In this document: in pieces, positions 46,084 to 60,119 of the stretch
How positions within the stretch are numbered: the first letter of the stretch is position 1
How the letters are laid out: the number at the start of each line of letters is the position of its first letter
Source of the DNA: Nipponacmea schrenckii
Lineage: Eukaryota; Mollusca; Gastropoda; Lottiidae
Length of the DNA stretch: 64,000 nucleotides
Assembly (NCBI GenBank): GCA_030562195.1
Contig: JAUJPP010000003.1
Span: forward strand, 43,344,602 to 43,408,601
Reading direction: 5' to 3'
Made by a program: the position numbers and the translations under genes
Notes under the pieces: model-generated
Database searches by the model: none
What the model saw: only the letters and a program-made list of their open reading frames with translations
What the model was told of the DNA's origin: nothing

Positions 46084-48553
46084 GAATTCATATATTTTTT
46101 TTTACAAAAAGCAATTGTCTTCTTTCTCATTTCTTTGGTGAGCAACTGTGGGCAACCGTACTACACCGTCACATTGTCAAGCTCGGTTTATGCTTGTAAT
46201 AGATATAGCCTACAAAGTGTAAACATTATGGCCTATTGTTAAGTTTCTGTCGAAGACACTGATTTGCTGTATTCACCTGCCTACAAACCAACCATATCAC
46301 TACGTTTACAAAATTCGTAATACAGAAAGGGTGGCTGCCAGTCAAGGTATAAGACAAACTTCTCAGTAACTTGTTATTGTGATGTTGCAGTCCCTGGAAG
46401 AGCAAAAATCTAGTTTTATTTACTGTTACATCCAATTAACCGTTGATTTACTTAAACATGTATTAAGGTCAAAATTAACATATGAGCCACGTATGCTTTT
46501 GAAATTATATCTATTGCATAAATGTCAATAAGTAATTAAACTGCACATTTCTATTAAATTCATTTATCAGTCACTTTCTGGGTAGTTTTCTGGGAAACGA
46601 TCACAAATTAATGTCATCTGAACGAAAATAGATAGTAATTGACTTCTGTTTTTATAACCTATGTGAAAATAGAATTATTCTTATGTCTTACTCGAAAGAA
46701 TGTTTGCTAATAATTAAACGTTATTTGAGCCTTATAAAGTTTTTTTTTTTGTATTTTTGAACAGTTACCATCAACAATGCATGTTTTTCTTTGAGAGTAA
46801 ATATTACTACATCTTAGGAACCATGTGTGTGTGTTCGTTGCTTATTTTGGAAAGTTTGTGTGATTTCTAACATTTTGATCTAAAGAGATTTTATCAGTGA
46901 AATGTTAGGTAAAGAAGTAAGTGGAAGCCGTGGTTTATTTTCTTGCTATGTTCAATCCGGGTCGAGTATCGCACGTATGTTAACGATCTGCAGTTTATAT
47001 TCATGTTATTACTTTTCTAAACACCTGTTTTTATTGCAGTTTGTATTATTGATAGTTGGTGTTAGTAGTAAATCATGGAAATCCCGGCAGTCTTATGCTT
47101 ACATTGTTTAATATAAGTGTATATTTGATTTCAATAAAAATGTGCACCTGTTATTCCAGATCGTTACATTTGGCTCTGACTCATAAGTAAGAGTTCAAAA
47201 TATTTCTGTTCCTTAAATTGTATTGTGATTAGATTGTAATAGTATCTATATTTATCATGTAAAATTACCTCCAACAAAGCCTTTATAAAATATTATTACA
47301 CAATAGTGCTAAAACGAAAAGTTGATTGTTGATCGTTAACATGTAGCGTACTATTTTCACCATGTATACACGCTATCATGTGTCAGGGAAGTAAGGGTGA
47401 TCCTCTTTTGTCAGCTCGTTAATATGCATATAGTAAATTGCTTCTTGTGATCGTCCAGATCAACATTCCATTTAGTAGTAAAGTATAATAACAGAAAAAT
47501 ATGTTTTTGCGTGAAAAATGATAGGTGTGTGTTTTTTTTATTTAGGATGAGTTACTAGTAATACTGTATAATCAACATGGTATTAGTTTGGAATTAACAA
47601 CATTAATATTAATGTTATTACGTTCTAAATAATGTTTGCCTAGATGTTATGGTAAGCTTTGTTATATAAATAGGATCACAATCAAAGTTTCAAGTTATAA
47701 AATATTTATCATCATAGCTTTTGTTGTTACCTTACAATGACCAGAATTAATACTCTTTATCCTATCTCAGTATGTTATCAAAGACGAATTGTGAGTAAGG
47801 AGTGTGAAATTTAATAAAGTTCTTGATGAAGAAATATAATTAATTAATAACTAGTAGGGAATTGTTTTGGTTTCCAAATACCATTTCATTTGTTAATTAC
47901 GATTATTTTTGCCTGACAAAAGAAGTGGTTTTTATAACTTTAAGTAAATAATTACCTGTATTACATTTAACAAAGTGGTAGATCAGGGCAGTCCCTTAGC
48001 TTCGTATTCGTACTTACTTCACTCATGTCTTCACGCAACAGTTCATTTTGTAGTCGCCCCTCGACAATTTCCTTCCATGCTCAATAACTTCTCTATAGAA
48101 TAATTAATAAGTTGAACTTATTGTTATTATTATGATTGATTTGGAACTTTTTTATATTCTTAATATTGCTATTTTATTAGCGATTAGTCAAACTGACATA
48201 CCATTGACATTGCAACTTTGTTATTTCCTTGCTGCCGGTTAAAATGGTTGTAATTTTACTTTCATCCCGTTTGATTCCTATCAAATTAACTGCCAATTTA
48301 CGTTCCATTTCTGAATTGTAAAACGTATTTTCAATGCTTTATTTTGATGGATTTTCTAGTTTGAAGAAACTCAATAGAGAGAGAAATGGATATATAGTTA
48401 TCTAGAAATAGTATAGATTAATTAGTTTGTAGAAATATTCTCGAGGTGGATTAGAGTTGAATGGGAAGAATAATTGTATAAGATAAAGTATATTATTTGT
48501 ATATGGAATGATACTGGTATTTATAGAGGAATTGTATTTCGATAGATATATGT
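46084..48553. other. gene-poor stretch
   Basis: No gene supported. A 69-codon plus-strand open stretch (46902-47111), followed by AATAAA near 47134, has no recognisable domain. Confidence 0.35.
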
Positions 48554-48589
48554 CTGTCTATTGTGTGAGTCCCATCCTACAATAGACAG
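48554..48589. repeat. hairpin, 11-bp perfect stem
   Basis: CTGTCTATTGT (48554-48564) pairs exactly with ACAATAGACAG (48579-48589) across a 14-nt loop. It lies just upstream of a GC-richer segment. Confidence 0.5.
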
Positions 48590-48649
48590 CAATATAAAAC
48601 ATACAGTAGTTCTAACACGTCATGCTTTCATGCATCTTCAAATATTAAT

Positions 48650-48991
48650 GAATCCTTTACCGTTGCGTTGTTAGTGTGATAGAATGTCGAGAGACTGCGC
48701 ATTTCGTTCGCTCTGGTTAAGATGGTATGGTGAATTCTCGTTCAGACTAGTGTGATCGAAGAAAAGGCAGAAAGATTACACGGGAATCTATTTGGCATTA
48801 CGTCTTCTAACGGCTCGTGAGCCAGTGTCTATATCCACTTCAGTGTTTATTTATGACAAGTGACCAATGATTGAAGTCAATGACCAATGGTGGACACTTG
48901 TAAAACTGGACATATCGCGATCCAGTTATTAATTGGAAGATGACATATAGTGATTTACTGAGACAAAGTTGCATTGGCACGTATATGAAAG
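48650..48991 (+). other. possible non-coding first exon
   Basis: About 340 bp of GC-richer, CpG-containing DNA (GTCGAGAGACTGCGCATTTC, GAACGGCTCGTGA-like blocks) ending at ATGAAAG|GTAGGT. Its composition and donor resemble a 5' untranslated first exon and promoter area, perhaps of the gene whose signal-peptide exon lies at 60041. There is no direct evidence of linkage. Confidence 0.2.
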
Positions 48992-51856
48992 GTAGGTAGT
49001 TAATCTTTAGGGATTTCTTTTTATAGTATAGCTTTACACTTGATTGGTTTCATATTGCCAACTGACTCTATTCTTTCTAATAAATGAGATACCTAGAGGC
49101 ATCTTGGGTACTTTTAAACATTCCAGTGATAAAAAGGTCCTTACAACATTGCTTGCTATTCAGTTAATTAGTAGAACATAACATTTTTCTACCATCTTCT
49201 GACCGTTTCTTATAAAATACTAGCCGAGAAAATCACACGTAATTCTAAAATTCAAATTAGTTATAAAACAGAAAAAGTGTAAAATGAAGTGTAATCGATA
49301 CATGAGTAATTTAAAAGTTTGACCAAGTTAAGATTAAATGACAAGATAATATGATTTATATTCACAAAATGAGAAGGTTTGCGTTTACCTAGAGATTATT
49401 GCTGCTACAAAATAAATCTAATAACAATGACCCGAAATGTCAGTTAGTGATAACTGAAACCACAAGTTTAAGACTATTTTCAGCAGGAATCAAAAGTTCA
49501 ATTTACCTAGTATATACCATAGTGAAATATAGGAATCTATCCAGCTACCATGCTGTTCTCTAGGCCTATAGTAGACAAACTCAACTTGTCTGGATTATAG
49601 CAAAAATACTGAACTCATACCACTCTATTAATACTGTCAGAGATATACTCTTCATATTTCACACTCTATTTTTATTGATAGAATTAGACTTGATATTACT
49701 TACCAAATTAAACTACATTATCTTGTATTTCAGCCAGATTCAAAGCGAATTTTCAATAGTTCATTACAATATAACGCGTTGTTTGAAACAGATGGGAATA
49801 GAATTCTTTATGCTTAACTTACTTACTCAGACCTTAATTAACAGTAATAGATTAAAGCAGTGCTTGAGTAATTTGGTGGTACCATCCTAGAAAGGCATTG
49901 TGCAAGGAAATACTCATTGCATATTCATTGATCCAAGCTGTCCCTGACCTATATAGGCCTGCTAAGAGTCCTTATAACATAAGCTTTTGCAGTTAATGAA
50001 CAAAGTTTTTAAAATTGATTGACATTGGCTTCACCAATACCTTCCAATTTTCATAACGTTAACTGCTATTTTGATATTTGTTCGATATTTGTTCGTTGGG
50101 TGGATATTCAGATTTATGATTATAACATATCATGCATTATTTATTTTTATGTTTTACGAATTTAATACAATAATCTATTAAGTTTTTCATCAAAATTAAA
50201 AGTGTGTTTTGTCAACAATAACTTTCCACCAATATAACCTGTTTGCTGAGCTGATATTTGTCATTAAGTTATTTAACGGTGATCTTACTACCTAATGAAT
50301 CTGTCACAATCTGTCACCGAGTTAAAGACTAACAATCATCTAAGTTTCAGCTGTTTAATTGAAAACCATCGGAGTTTTAATTACTGTCTGCGTAGGAATA
50401 TGTTCCTGGTTTTTAATTTCTCTTTTTACTTGATTCGTTCTTTGTAGAAACTGTTGCATAGAGACAGATAGAAATCAATGGTAATGATTCAAATATTAAA
50501 GATACCATGCGATGTAGAAGTCGGGTGTACAAATTGGTCCGAATTATTGTTATACTACAGATAAAGACATAGACCATGTCTAGAAAAATCAAGGGATAAA
50601 TGAGTTCAAACAGATATATTGGTTTCATCAAATAAAGATTCTATTATAATATAACAGAGGAGGGTTGGTAAAGGTTGGAGATGGGTTGGTCTGGTCGGGA
50701 GGGGGAAGTAGTATCTGTGTTTATAGCTAAAATAAGTGATATATATATACAGATGTTCTAAAATATCTAAATACCATTTCTATGGGGACCTATACCTGGT
50801 CAATTTCCTTTAAGTTCTGGTGCTATTTAAGTCTAGACTAGATAACGATTCGAGGTTAGAATTCACACCATTTAGTCGACCAACAGCAGAAAATATAGAT
50901 ATAGTATACATAAATTTTGCTTTCTTTCGATAGGTGTAATAATGTTCAGTGGCCTATGTTAATCTTGTAGAAACTTGTCTTATGTCTTTTCTCTGGTTAT
51001 TCACTCAGATTTGAAATGTTTCTAAAAATACATGAACGGTATATTGTTTCTGTACATACAGGTATACCCGAACAAAAGATTTAAGTCGAGGGATAATAAA
51101 CGTTTTCTTATTATTTATATGTTCACATGTATTGATTAGAAATTAAAATTTACTACTGTTCAACAATAAATACCTCTAGTGTTTTATCATACAGAGCATA
51201 AATAATCATACACATACTGTCACAGCCTTTATAACAAGCGCAAGTATTGCATTAGCTCACCAAACGAAAAGAGAACAAAGGGCATGGATACATACTATCC
51301 GAACCACAAAAACGAAACCCGAAATCCAAAATAAATGTTTGACACTATATTGGACGCAACAAATTAATTTGGCCGAAATGGGTGGAGGAAATTCACCTTT
51401 GATCCGTATTAGGTGCAGGTATACCAAACATAAGTTGAAAATATTATTATTAGAATATTATTAATATTATATTAGGATATACATTTATATAGACAAAAGG
51501 GAGCTAAATTCAAAGCAAAACACGCGTTTGTGTAAATGTAATATGTGGCAACAGTTTAACTATATTTTGAATTCATAACTATTTCAGTTTCACATCTTCA
51601 CGTCTAAACGTCTGGAAGAGCAAAGGCTAATTCAAATTTAAACTCCCAATGATAAGTTCATAAGCTGCCTAGGTTTTACCATGTTGCTTTGAATTTCGGG
51701 TTCTGTTTTGTGGTTTGAAGGTTTGTTCTTGATAATTATCATGCACTTACACGGATGTAATTTCTAGTGAAGAATAATATTTAAATTTAATAATGTATAC
51801 ACTCATGGTCATTGTATCATATTTAGCGTTTAATTAAAAATTTATATGTAAAATTC
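48992..51856. other. gene-free stretch
   Basis: No gene or clear element. A short G-rich run lies near 50657-50707. Confidence 0.4.
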
Positions 51857-51931
51857 TAAAGATAATTTATATTTAAACTTTCAAAGATAATTTGTGTTTA
51901 AACTTCCTATGATAATTTATATTTAACACTC
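51857..51931 (+). repeat. 25-bp tandem repeat, three copies
   Basis: Three successive units built on AAAGATAATTTATATTTAAA, then CTT, recur with a period of 25 bp and only a few substitutions each (TTTGTG for TTTATA in the second copy). Confidence 0.8.
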
Positions 51932-54659
51932 GATAATCGATTCTTTGATATAGATTGTGCTTTTAACTCAACCAAAATGACACACTTGTTTATATTTCTA
52001 ATAGAAATATGAAATATTTATGAGATTCTCTATTTATAACAATGTTTTAATTTCCTATTTAAATCCTTGAAACAAAGTACGCATTTAAAACTTGTAAGCA
52101 GACGAAGAAATTGAATAATTCAAACAAATGAAATATGAAAATTGTGATAATATGAATTATTAAAGTGTGTTTCGTGATCAGGTAGTAAATTAACAATTAA
52201 AATAGTCATATCATTCCTCCATATCGATGACATGCAACTTGTTATCGTATTTTATTTGAGAGATTGATACAGCCTTGTATAGTTTTCATTGTAGAGTTAT
52301 AGTTTCAAAACTCAGTCTAAGTCAAATTATAATCGTGTTGATTGACATTCGATTTTGAAACTAACTACCTAGCTCTTTAATTTTTACTGATATCAAATGG
52401 AGTAGAGATATCTAGCAGACTAAAGGACAACTCGAACTAAAGACAACTCGGATCACTTTTTTAAGAGACTTTAGTGTATTAAATATAGAAAGATTCCAGC
52501 TTCAATACAGTTTATGTTTGTTTTAATTAAAAACAACCCAGACCATTCTCACGTCAATGATAATGAAGTGAACAGGTATAGTTGTGCACATTTTCTAGAA
52601 AGAAAAAATAAATAGGTAATTATTATGGTTCATGCTGTTATTTTACATAAAACTAATATTAACTTTTGTACCTATAGCGTGACTGAAAAAAGTAAACATT
52701 CTCCACTTTTCATCCTAACTTCTAATTATGTATATTTGGATTATGTGGTGTGAGGTTCACATGTTGGTTCGCTTCTCCTGGGTTCATTTAACCATGTATT
52801 GAAGTAGTTAAGGTGTGGTTTTACACATTCATTACAACTGGAAATGATATTTCTGAGATAAACGATCAAATAAGAGAGAAATTGACTGCTATGTTAGGAA
52901 GTGATTAGAGAATTAAATATACTCCAGGGGCTATATTAGATGGACAATATTATTAATCTTTATCAAGATATTTCTATTATACACGGTAGAGATTTAAGTT
53001 TATTTCAAAATTCATATAATATTATATTATAACTATAGACTAAAACAGACCAGAAAATTGTTATTGTAACATCCCATGGGGCACGTCTGTATTAAAAAAA
53101 ACCTTCTAGAAGATAACTACTGTCTGAAATTGCGTTGATGCTTCTGACTCTTTTCGTTCAACGAATCTTTGACCTAAAATCTGTCCCTGTTTCATATGAT
53201 TTTTTCTTTTATCTCTTATTTCTTAATGTATTGGCACATAACAATTTTTGGCAACATTCTTGCAACTAATTGCAGAGTAACATGTAACATGATGTAAGAA
53301 GAATAGGGAATAACCTTGCTAATGAATTCAACAGATCAACAATGTCCACCAATATCAGTTGGTTTATTTCAAAGTTATTACTCGCATTTTCTGTTTTATT
53401 ATATCTATTGGACATTTTGAATTGAATGAAGTTATCTTAAGATAAGTCAGTCTAGAATTAACAAGATTAATTCAAGTTTAAGTCTTGATATATTTTCAGA
53501 TCTAAGTCAAATATCACGATTTACTTGAGACTATTCTACTTTAGTTAAATCTAGAATGATATAATAGGAAATAATGAAAGGTTAATTTGTTCTGAAACTG
53601 ACCGATACAGACCAGATTCAACCTGTCTTTAGTGCTAGGTAATCATTATTTTAACACTTCGGCCACTTCTCAAATCAACAGCATCTCATATCCTATTCTA
53701 CTACGTCACATAGGTTGTAGTTAATAAAATTAGTGTTTATGATATAGAGCTGGTTCTATCCCTGGGTTAATAATGATTATAGTAAGTAATCTGTGAGTAG
53801 CGTGTGAAAACTTTATGATTACATCTAAATCATTAGTTCTCATTTCCTTTATCCACAAAGTCAATTTTCTTGTTAAACTAATATAGATATCTAGAAGAAT
53901 ACATAATACACTCATAACTCCTATAACCCCGGAAAATTATCTCTCTTGATACTTAAACTTAAACAAAGTTCAATTCTTTAATAACCTTAAGATGCTATTT
54001 GAAGATCTGCTCACCTGTAGGTATCCATAAGGATAAATCGATATGAAATCGTGAATGTGGCTGGCAACTGCAATCTTTCGGGTAGTGGAAAATTCCGACC
54101 CGTCAGGTCAACGTCAAGATGAAATGACCCCAAGGTGTCGAATACTGGTATTTAGTTGTCGTCGGCTTTCTAAGGTGAAGTACATACTCTGATGCCACAA
54201 GCACTAAATGTCCTTTTGGATAATAATAGTAATAGTTTTTCCAGATTCTTGAAACTGGAACCCATATTAAGGTGAAATCTGATTAGTTCAATTATTTTGT
54301 AGTGTTTGAAGATAAATTATTAACAATGCCTTTCGCTCCATGATTCACTTTGATATTGTGTTCTTTCTATGTTGATAGGTTGTTATTTATATTTTACTAA
54401 TTATATTACCAATAGAACAATTTCGTACAATAAAAAATGTTCAAAACAACTATGTTCTTAAAGAATACGAAAGTTATCTATTGAAGCACCACGCCCTCCT
54501 AGCATCATTTGCAATGAATTTGTATTTTGAAACAAACGTGTTTTCCTTATTTCGTTCTAGAGATCCCTATATTTTTTTTTCTTTAAAAATGAGTACCAGT
54601 AAGGGAACTTGTATTAAATATCGAAATAACTAATCTCAAATGATCAGTTTGTGTTTGAA
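51932..54659. other. gene-free stretch
   Basis: No supported gene. A slightly GC-richer patch near 54050-54180 contains AAGGTGTCGAAT, also found near 59028, so it may include repeat-derived sequence. Confidence 0.35.
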
Positions 54660-54790
54660 CCACAATGAGTATTACAGGCATTTGAAAAGTAAGATATCAT
54701 AAGCTGTGGGCTACAGAAACAGTGTGCCCTTGATAAAATTTAGCCTCGTGCGTTAAATGTTAAAGATCCCTGGACAGGCGTAAATGGAAA
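54660..54790 (+). repeat. possible interspersed repeat fragment
   Basis: A GC-richer block in AT-rich DNA with GCCTCGTGCGTTAAATGTTA and GATCCCTGGACAGGCGTAAA. Its last part nearly matches 38410-38427. Boundaries and family could not be fixed. Confidence 0.25.
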
Positions 54791-56937
54791 AAAGAAAAGT
54801 TAACATAATGAACCTTATTTCATACAATATCTTAAAAATATATATATATATATTCATACCATAATACTATTTTTATAAATCTGTTTTCCTTCAACAACAA
54901 CACGTGATTGTGGATCTTTTGTGAAATACACGATAACTGTAACTGACAAATAGTTGGTAATCTGATTGGTTCTTGTTATTGTACCCAATCAAATGTTATA
55001 ATAATGTTCAGTAACTATTCTCAAAGTAAAGACTTTTCAGACAACAATCCCCTGGTTGACTTTTAGTACTTTATATAATAAAATCTCCAATAATAAATTT
55101 TCCAATCAAAACTGATTCTGGTATAATGAGAAGAATATTTATAATGTTAGACTGCTATATAGACTAGTTGACTATGTTTATATGTTGAACTGTGATTGCT
55201 ATCCTACAATCAATATAACATGTAATATTTGGCAGTGAGAAGATCATCAATACCACTATTATTATTGATATGTTTTCACTCTTATACCTTAAATACAATA
55301 ATATATATAGTGCTTCCAACGATTTATCTTCAATTTCAGCTCAAGTTTTTGTGGATGGACATCGGATGGTATGTTTTGTAATTAAGTTCTTTTCTATCTT
55401 TTTTTATTTTATTTTAAGATGCCACGTTTCCAATTTGCAATGATCCAGCTGCATATCTGTAAAGTCATTGACGTTATGTCAGTTTTTTTCTGGTTTAGAC
55501 GTAAGACACTTGAGTGCTATCGACGACGAATTAAGTACTTAAAAGTTTTCTTAATGATATAATTTGAACAGATGCTTAAGAAATGTCAGTTATTTTAGTG
55601 TCTCTAATGTTTTAATGTCTTCATGTAACCTGTCAATCATTCATTTATTTTACCACTTAAAGGAAATATAATTTTAAAATTTCTCGCTAATTTGTAATGA
55701 CATTTATATTATCTGGTATTAGGAAACAATATAACACTACGCATCTTGTACAGGACGTCGACCTTAAGCTTTAGTGTACGATTTCGGAAGAAGATTAACT
55801 ATTCATTCAGTTCTGTTTATTCATACCAGAAAATCCTATGTCTGTTTTCTGATTGAAAGAATTTTATGATCTGGTTTTCACGGAGTCAAGTCGGACAAAC
55901 CTTTATTATGATAACCAGATCCAAATAGCAAGAGTTTCTGGTTCCAATAAACAATAGAAGTTGACCTGAAGCTATAAGTCTCAGTGAAACTGTAACTAAA
56001 TATAACTCTTTATAACTTGTCAGGGTTTGTCGTGAAAAATTATACAATACCCAACTTATTTACTTAAATGAAAATATTCTTAGTTTTCACTGTCAGAAAC
56101 AGAAATGAAACTGACACGATGTTTTATAAAAATCAATAAAATTAGTCCCAATATTAGACCTAGGGTAACAATGGTGTATAACTAGATTGTAAATGCAGAC
56201 CGATAAATGGCTTATCTTTAATATATTTTGACAAAAGCCATGGTCTGGTTCATTTCTTGCTATTCATAACCTTAGACTTTCACTAATACATCAATTCATT
56301 TCATTTCTAAGATACACATGATATCAATTGTTTTTATTAAATAACTAAATCCATGTTTATAAGCAGGGTTTACAGAGTCTTGTTAACTTTGTTTTGTCCA
56401 TTAGTAAGCATTAGAACTGCTCTATTATAGGCTGAAGAAGAGGACTGTTTTCTGTTCATTGATGATATTATATTTGATTTAAATTGAGGTTATGGTTAAA
56501 ATATGAATAGCCTAATAATATATTTTATAAACAAAATTTCGAATTTCAATATGTAAAATATGAAAGATGAATATACTAGTTTTAAAGTTAAATATGAAGT
56601 CCGTAAATTTGTTTTCAAATCGCTGTGGCATTATAGTGGCGGGAATAAGAGAACTTTTTAAGACTAAGAACATAAATATACATGTATTTTCTCAAACCTT
56701 TCATTGCCTTTTACTTACCAGCCTAAACCAAATAACGATTGCTGAATTTAAAGATGCGGAAACACAAAAATAAATTAAAACACATCAATGTTTTTACTAT
56801 CATGAATCGTTTGTACAAAAGTCAATCCCGTACGATTCGTTATGTGTTATTTACAGGCTATAAATTGGTATACTGTAAACGGTAGAAAGAAAATTAGCTC
56901 TATTCAATTGAACTTGTTCGACAGATTGCCTCGTTAT
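54791..56937. other. gene-poor stretch
   Basis: Contains an (AT)n microsatellite near 54838-54852 and one exon-like 29-nt segment at 55340-55368 (CAATTTCAG acceptor, GGATG|GTATGT donor), which could be a leader exon of the gene at 60041. Nothing else is seen. Confidence 0.3.
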
Positions 56938-57040
56938 ATTGAAAGGGTAGGACCATATCGACATATTTTATACCCGCTCTAATATTTGTGTTAATCACTA
57001 TAATTATCTTCGAGTTTATTTACAAGTGTTTGATGGTGAA
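56938..57040 (+). mobile_element. possible truncated relative of the 13.4-kb MITE
   Basis: GAAAGGGTAG, then TCTAATATTTGTGTTAAT, then AAGTGTTTGATGGTGAAT occur in the same order and with similar spacing as AAAGGGATAA, TCTAATATTTGTGTTTAAT and CACACTTGATGAAT inside the element at 13369-13682. No TTAA flank or right terminus was found. Confidence 0.3.
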
Positions 57041-60040
57041 TATTAAATCATGATTTATGATTTATTTCAAATATCTCAACTAATTCAATTCCAATCCTCC
57101 GACATTACAATGTTTATTCTTTCAAACATAGTATCAAGACATCAATGCATCAACTAGACTAGGATCAAAGATTTGGTATCTTCTATAGAGTGTATTAAAA
57201 AAAATTGTATTAAAAAACATCAAAAGATAATATATACCGAATTGCGTACTATTTACGGCATTATCATTAAACTTTCATCTTATTTCGTAAAAAAAACAAG
57301 ACTGATATATTGTTCTTGTTATTTTAACATCATTGGTTATTTCATATAGCGATTCAGGTTTAATATTCTAACTGATGTGTTGTATTTAAAGTACCTTTAA
57401 AAAGATTGTTGAAAGAAGTGATGCTTTATCTGTGACTCTTTAATTGATAAAGCCCCAACAACATCATTTAGTACTTAGGGTTTTCTTAAATCATATCAGC
57501 AGTTTAAAGACTTTGATATTTAAAAGATCTTTTACTGACTTCATTTAAAATTCTCTCATGTTTATAAACAGTAATAAAGTATGCCATCATGTCTCACAGC
57601 ATGCAGTTCATCATATTATCAACAGAGATAAAATTCGAAATAACTTTTCTTTAACTTAAATGAATCATATTTGGTTTACGCTATCCCAATGATATCTCAG
57701 TACTTAACATCTTATGGTTTTCAATTAATATTGAATTTTCTTTTAATTATTGTGAAAAGTGTTGGTACGTACATAGACAACAGATGAGACAGTTTTATAC
57801 TGAATAATTGGTACCAATTACTTACCGTTGAATTCACGATCACTTTTCATATAATGACAAGTTTGTTTTTTAATCTTACTAACATAAGTAAAAGAATAGC
57901 CGATTGCATTAAAATCATGTACAATTGCTTTTAGAACAGAAATAAAACATTAAACAGACTATGGTGTCAAAATCTGCCCGAGCTCTAAATAAGGAGGTGA
58001 AAGCAAAACTATCAGCAAGTGATAGATTAAATTAAACAAGTACACGAATGAGATTAGTTTAATGTTATCCATTAAAAATGTCCCAATGTTTTATTTAGTT
58101 TGAAAAAAAAGGCCTTTTACGTCGACTTTATTTAGGTGTTAAGTAGCTTAACTCCCAATAGAAACTCCTGTTTCTGTCTTTTCAAGCATTAACTTGTAAC
58201 GATCTAATAAAACTCTAATGTAATAATGTCTTTTGTCAGCACAGATAATTATTTTCTACATCCCATAACATTTGACATTTGTGTTTTCACACATGTTCAA
58301 AGGTAATTATTTCAATGGGTGATTTTGGTAGAATAGTATTTCCAGATCTCGTGTAGTTCTTTGTGAAATCATTAGCGGATGCCAGTTTTAGTTGATCATC
58401 TTATACTGTTTAAGGGTATCTGATATATGATAAAGAAACATACCACTATTTCTGTAATACGTAATCTTGACAAGTAGCAGATTATCCTTAAAGCGTTTTG
58501 GTGTTGATCCACCCTATTTTAATCATTAATTACAAGCTACCAGGTTTACACGTTATCTAAATCTTAGAGTAAATAACAGAACCATTTGAAAACACTGAAG
58601 ATGTAGACAGACCTTATGTTTATAAAGGGCAAATTTTGGACACCTTCATTAAGCACTAAAAAATACGAACATTATTTCCTAGATTGCTACAAAGGTTCTT
58701 ATGGCTTCCTTGCTGAAACTTAGACAGAAACCGGTACTCGCGTGGCATTTAGAGGCAGAGATGTTAGTACTGAACATCTAATCCTTGAGGAATTGAGGCA
58801 ATATTTCTTACTTTAGAGGCGGGTAGTGAGAAAGGACTGTCATAAGCGAAGGTAGGCTTTGCAGTATTATTCATTATAGATTGGAGGAACTATGATGGTT
58901 ATATAAATTTAAACTAATTTATATTAGGTTCGCTATGACAGCTGATAAGCTGCCTGCAGTTATACTTGTAGAGTTTGAGCCCCGAATACAATATTTTGCC
59001 ATTAACCACTGTATTAAATTCCAGCTTAAGGTGTCGAATTTCACCTCAGGAAGGTAACAGACGAATCCGAGATAATATCTCGGCTATCAAAGCTATATTT
59101 AGAAACCTTTAATATAGCTGAGTGCTTAATCTGTTTTAAGATTATGATAGAACTGACATCAACAACTGACAATGGAAGATACAAAAAAAGGAAGCTTAAT
59201 ATTTTTATCCGGACGTTGGATTAAAAGAGACGTCATGATATCTGTAGGTTTGTGGTTTGTTGGCAGTTTGTCGACAAACAGGATCTGTATGTCAGTAATA
59301 TCGGAATCCAATTGTCTAAAACAATAGACTTCTGTGACAAGTTAAGCAATCTTTATATCCACACCGATCTCTTTGAAAACATTTATCACGCGTGATAAGA
59401 ATAGCACCTTAAATTAAAAGACATGTTTGGCACCGCCAAATCAACCTGATTCCACAGTCCAATTTGTTTCTACATATTTCACTTACACTCCAAATATAGA
59501 GACAAGAATGCTAATAAAGATGTGATCAATTTTACCGTTTAAAGGTATTGCCAGTCAAATACTCTACATTGCAGCTGGTATAGCTTCTTATTCAATCACC
59601 AAAAAGCAAAGAATTTATGATTTCTGTAAATTCAGTTTAGACTTTTTGTAAAGCTTTAAACAGACTGGACCTGCTCTGCAATTGTACAGTTATAAACGGT
59701 AGAATATAAGTTAAATGATATTTTCAATAAGTGTTTCATGATGATTACCGTCATCATTAAATTATCTAGCAATAATGGTGTAAGTAATAGGTATTTCTGG
59801 TAAATAAGTACTAACAGGTGACTTACTGTGATACGTTCTTGAGTTAAAGCCTTTAATTATTCCTACATGTTTTTATAATGCCAGTATAGCACAATGTAAT
59901 GGAACAATTTTTCTGTTTTATTCTTAATATGACAATAATTAATGGCAAAACTATTTCCACCGCTTTCCTTTCATTACTCTAGTATCATTAGTGTTATAAT
60001 AGCATATGGATCATATAAGTAATTTGTTTTTTTATTGCAG
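57041..60040. other. gene-poor stretch upstream of the signal-peptide exon
   Basis: No supported gene. A GC-richer patch at about 58690-59110 has no open frame of note. Confidence 0.35.
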
Positions 60041-60119
60041 CAAGGTTTGGAGTGACCGGGAGTTGCAATGCGAGTGACGTCATTAGTATTGATGCTCGGG
60101 GTCTTCACGGTATTTGCAG
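60041..60119 (+). CDS. first coding exon of a secreted or membrane protein (partial gene)
   Basis: TTTTTTTATTGCAG is followed by a 79-nt exon and the donor TTTGCAG|GTAAGA. Coding starts at the ATG at 60068: MRVTSLVLMLGVFTVFA plus the first base of codon 18 (phase 1). The short, very hydrophobic N terminus is a typical cleavable signal peptide, and the acceptor upstream implies at least one earlier non-coding exon. Phase 1 after a signal peptide is also seen in the receptor gene at 20196, so a second receptor-type gene is possible; however, this arrangement is common for secreted proteins, and no receptor exon is visible between here and the window end. The product's identity is unknown. Confidence 0.6.
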
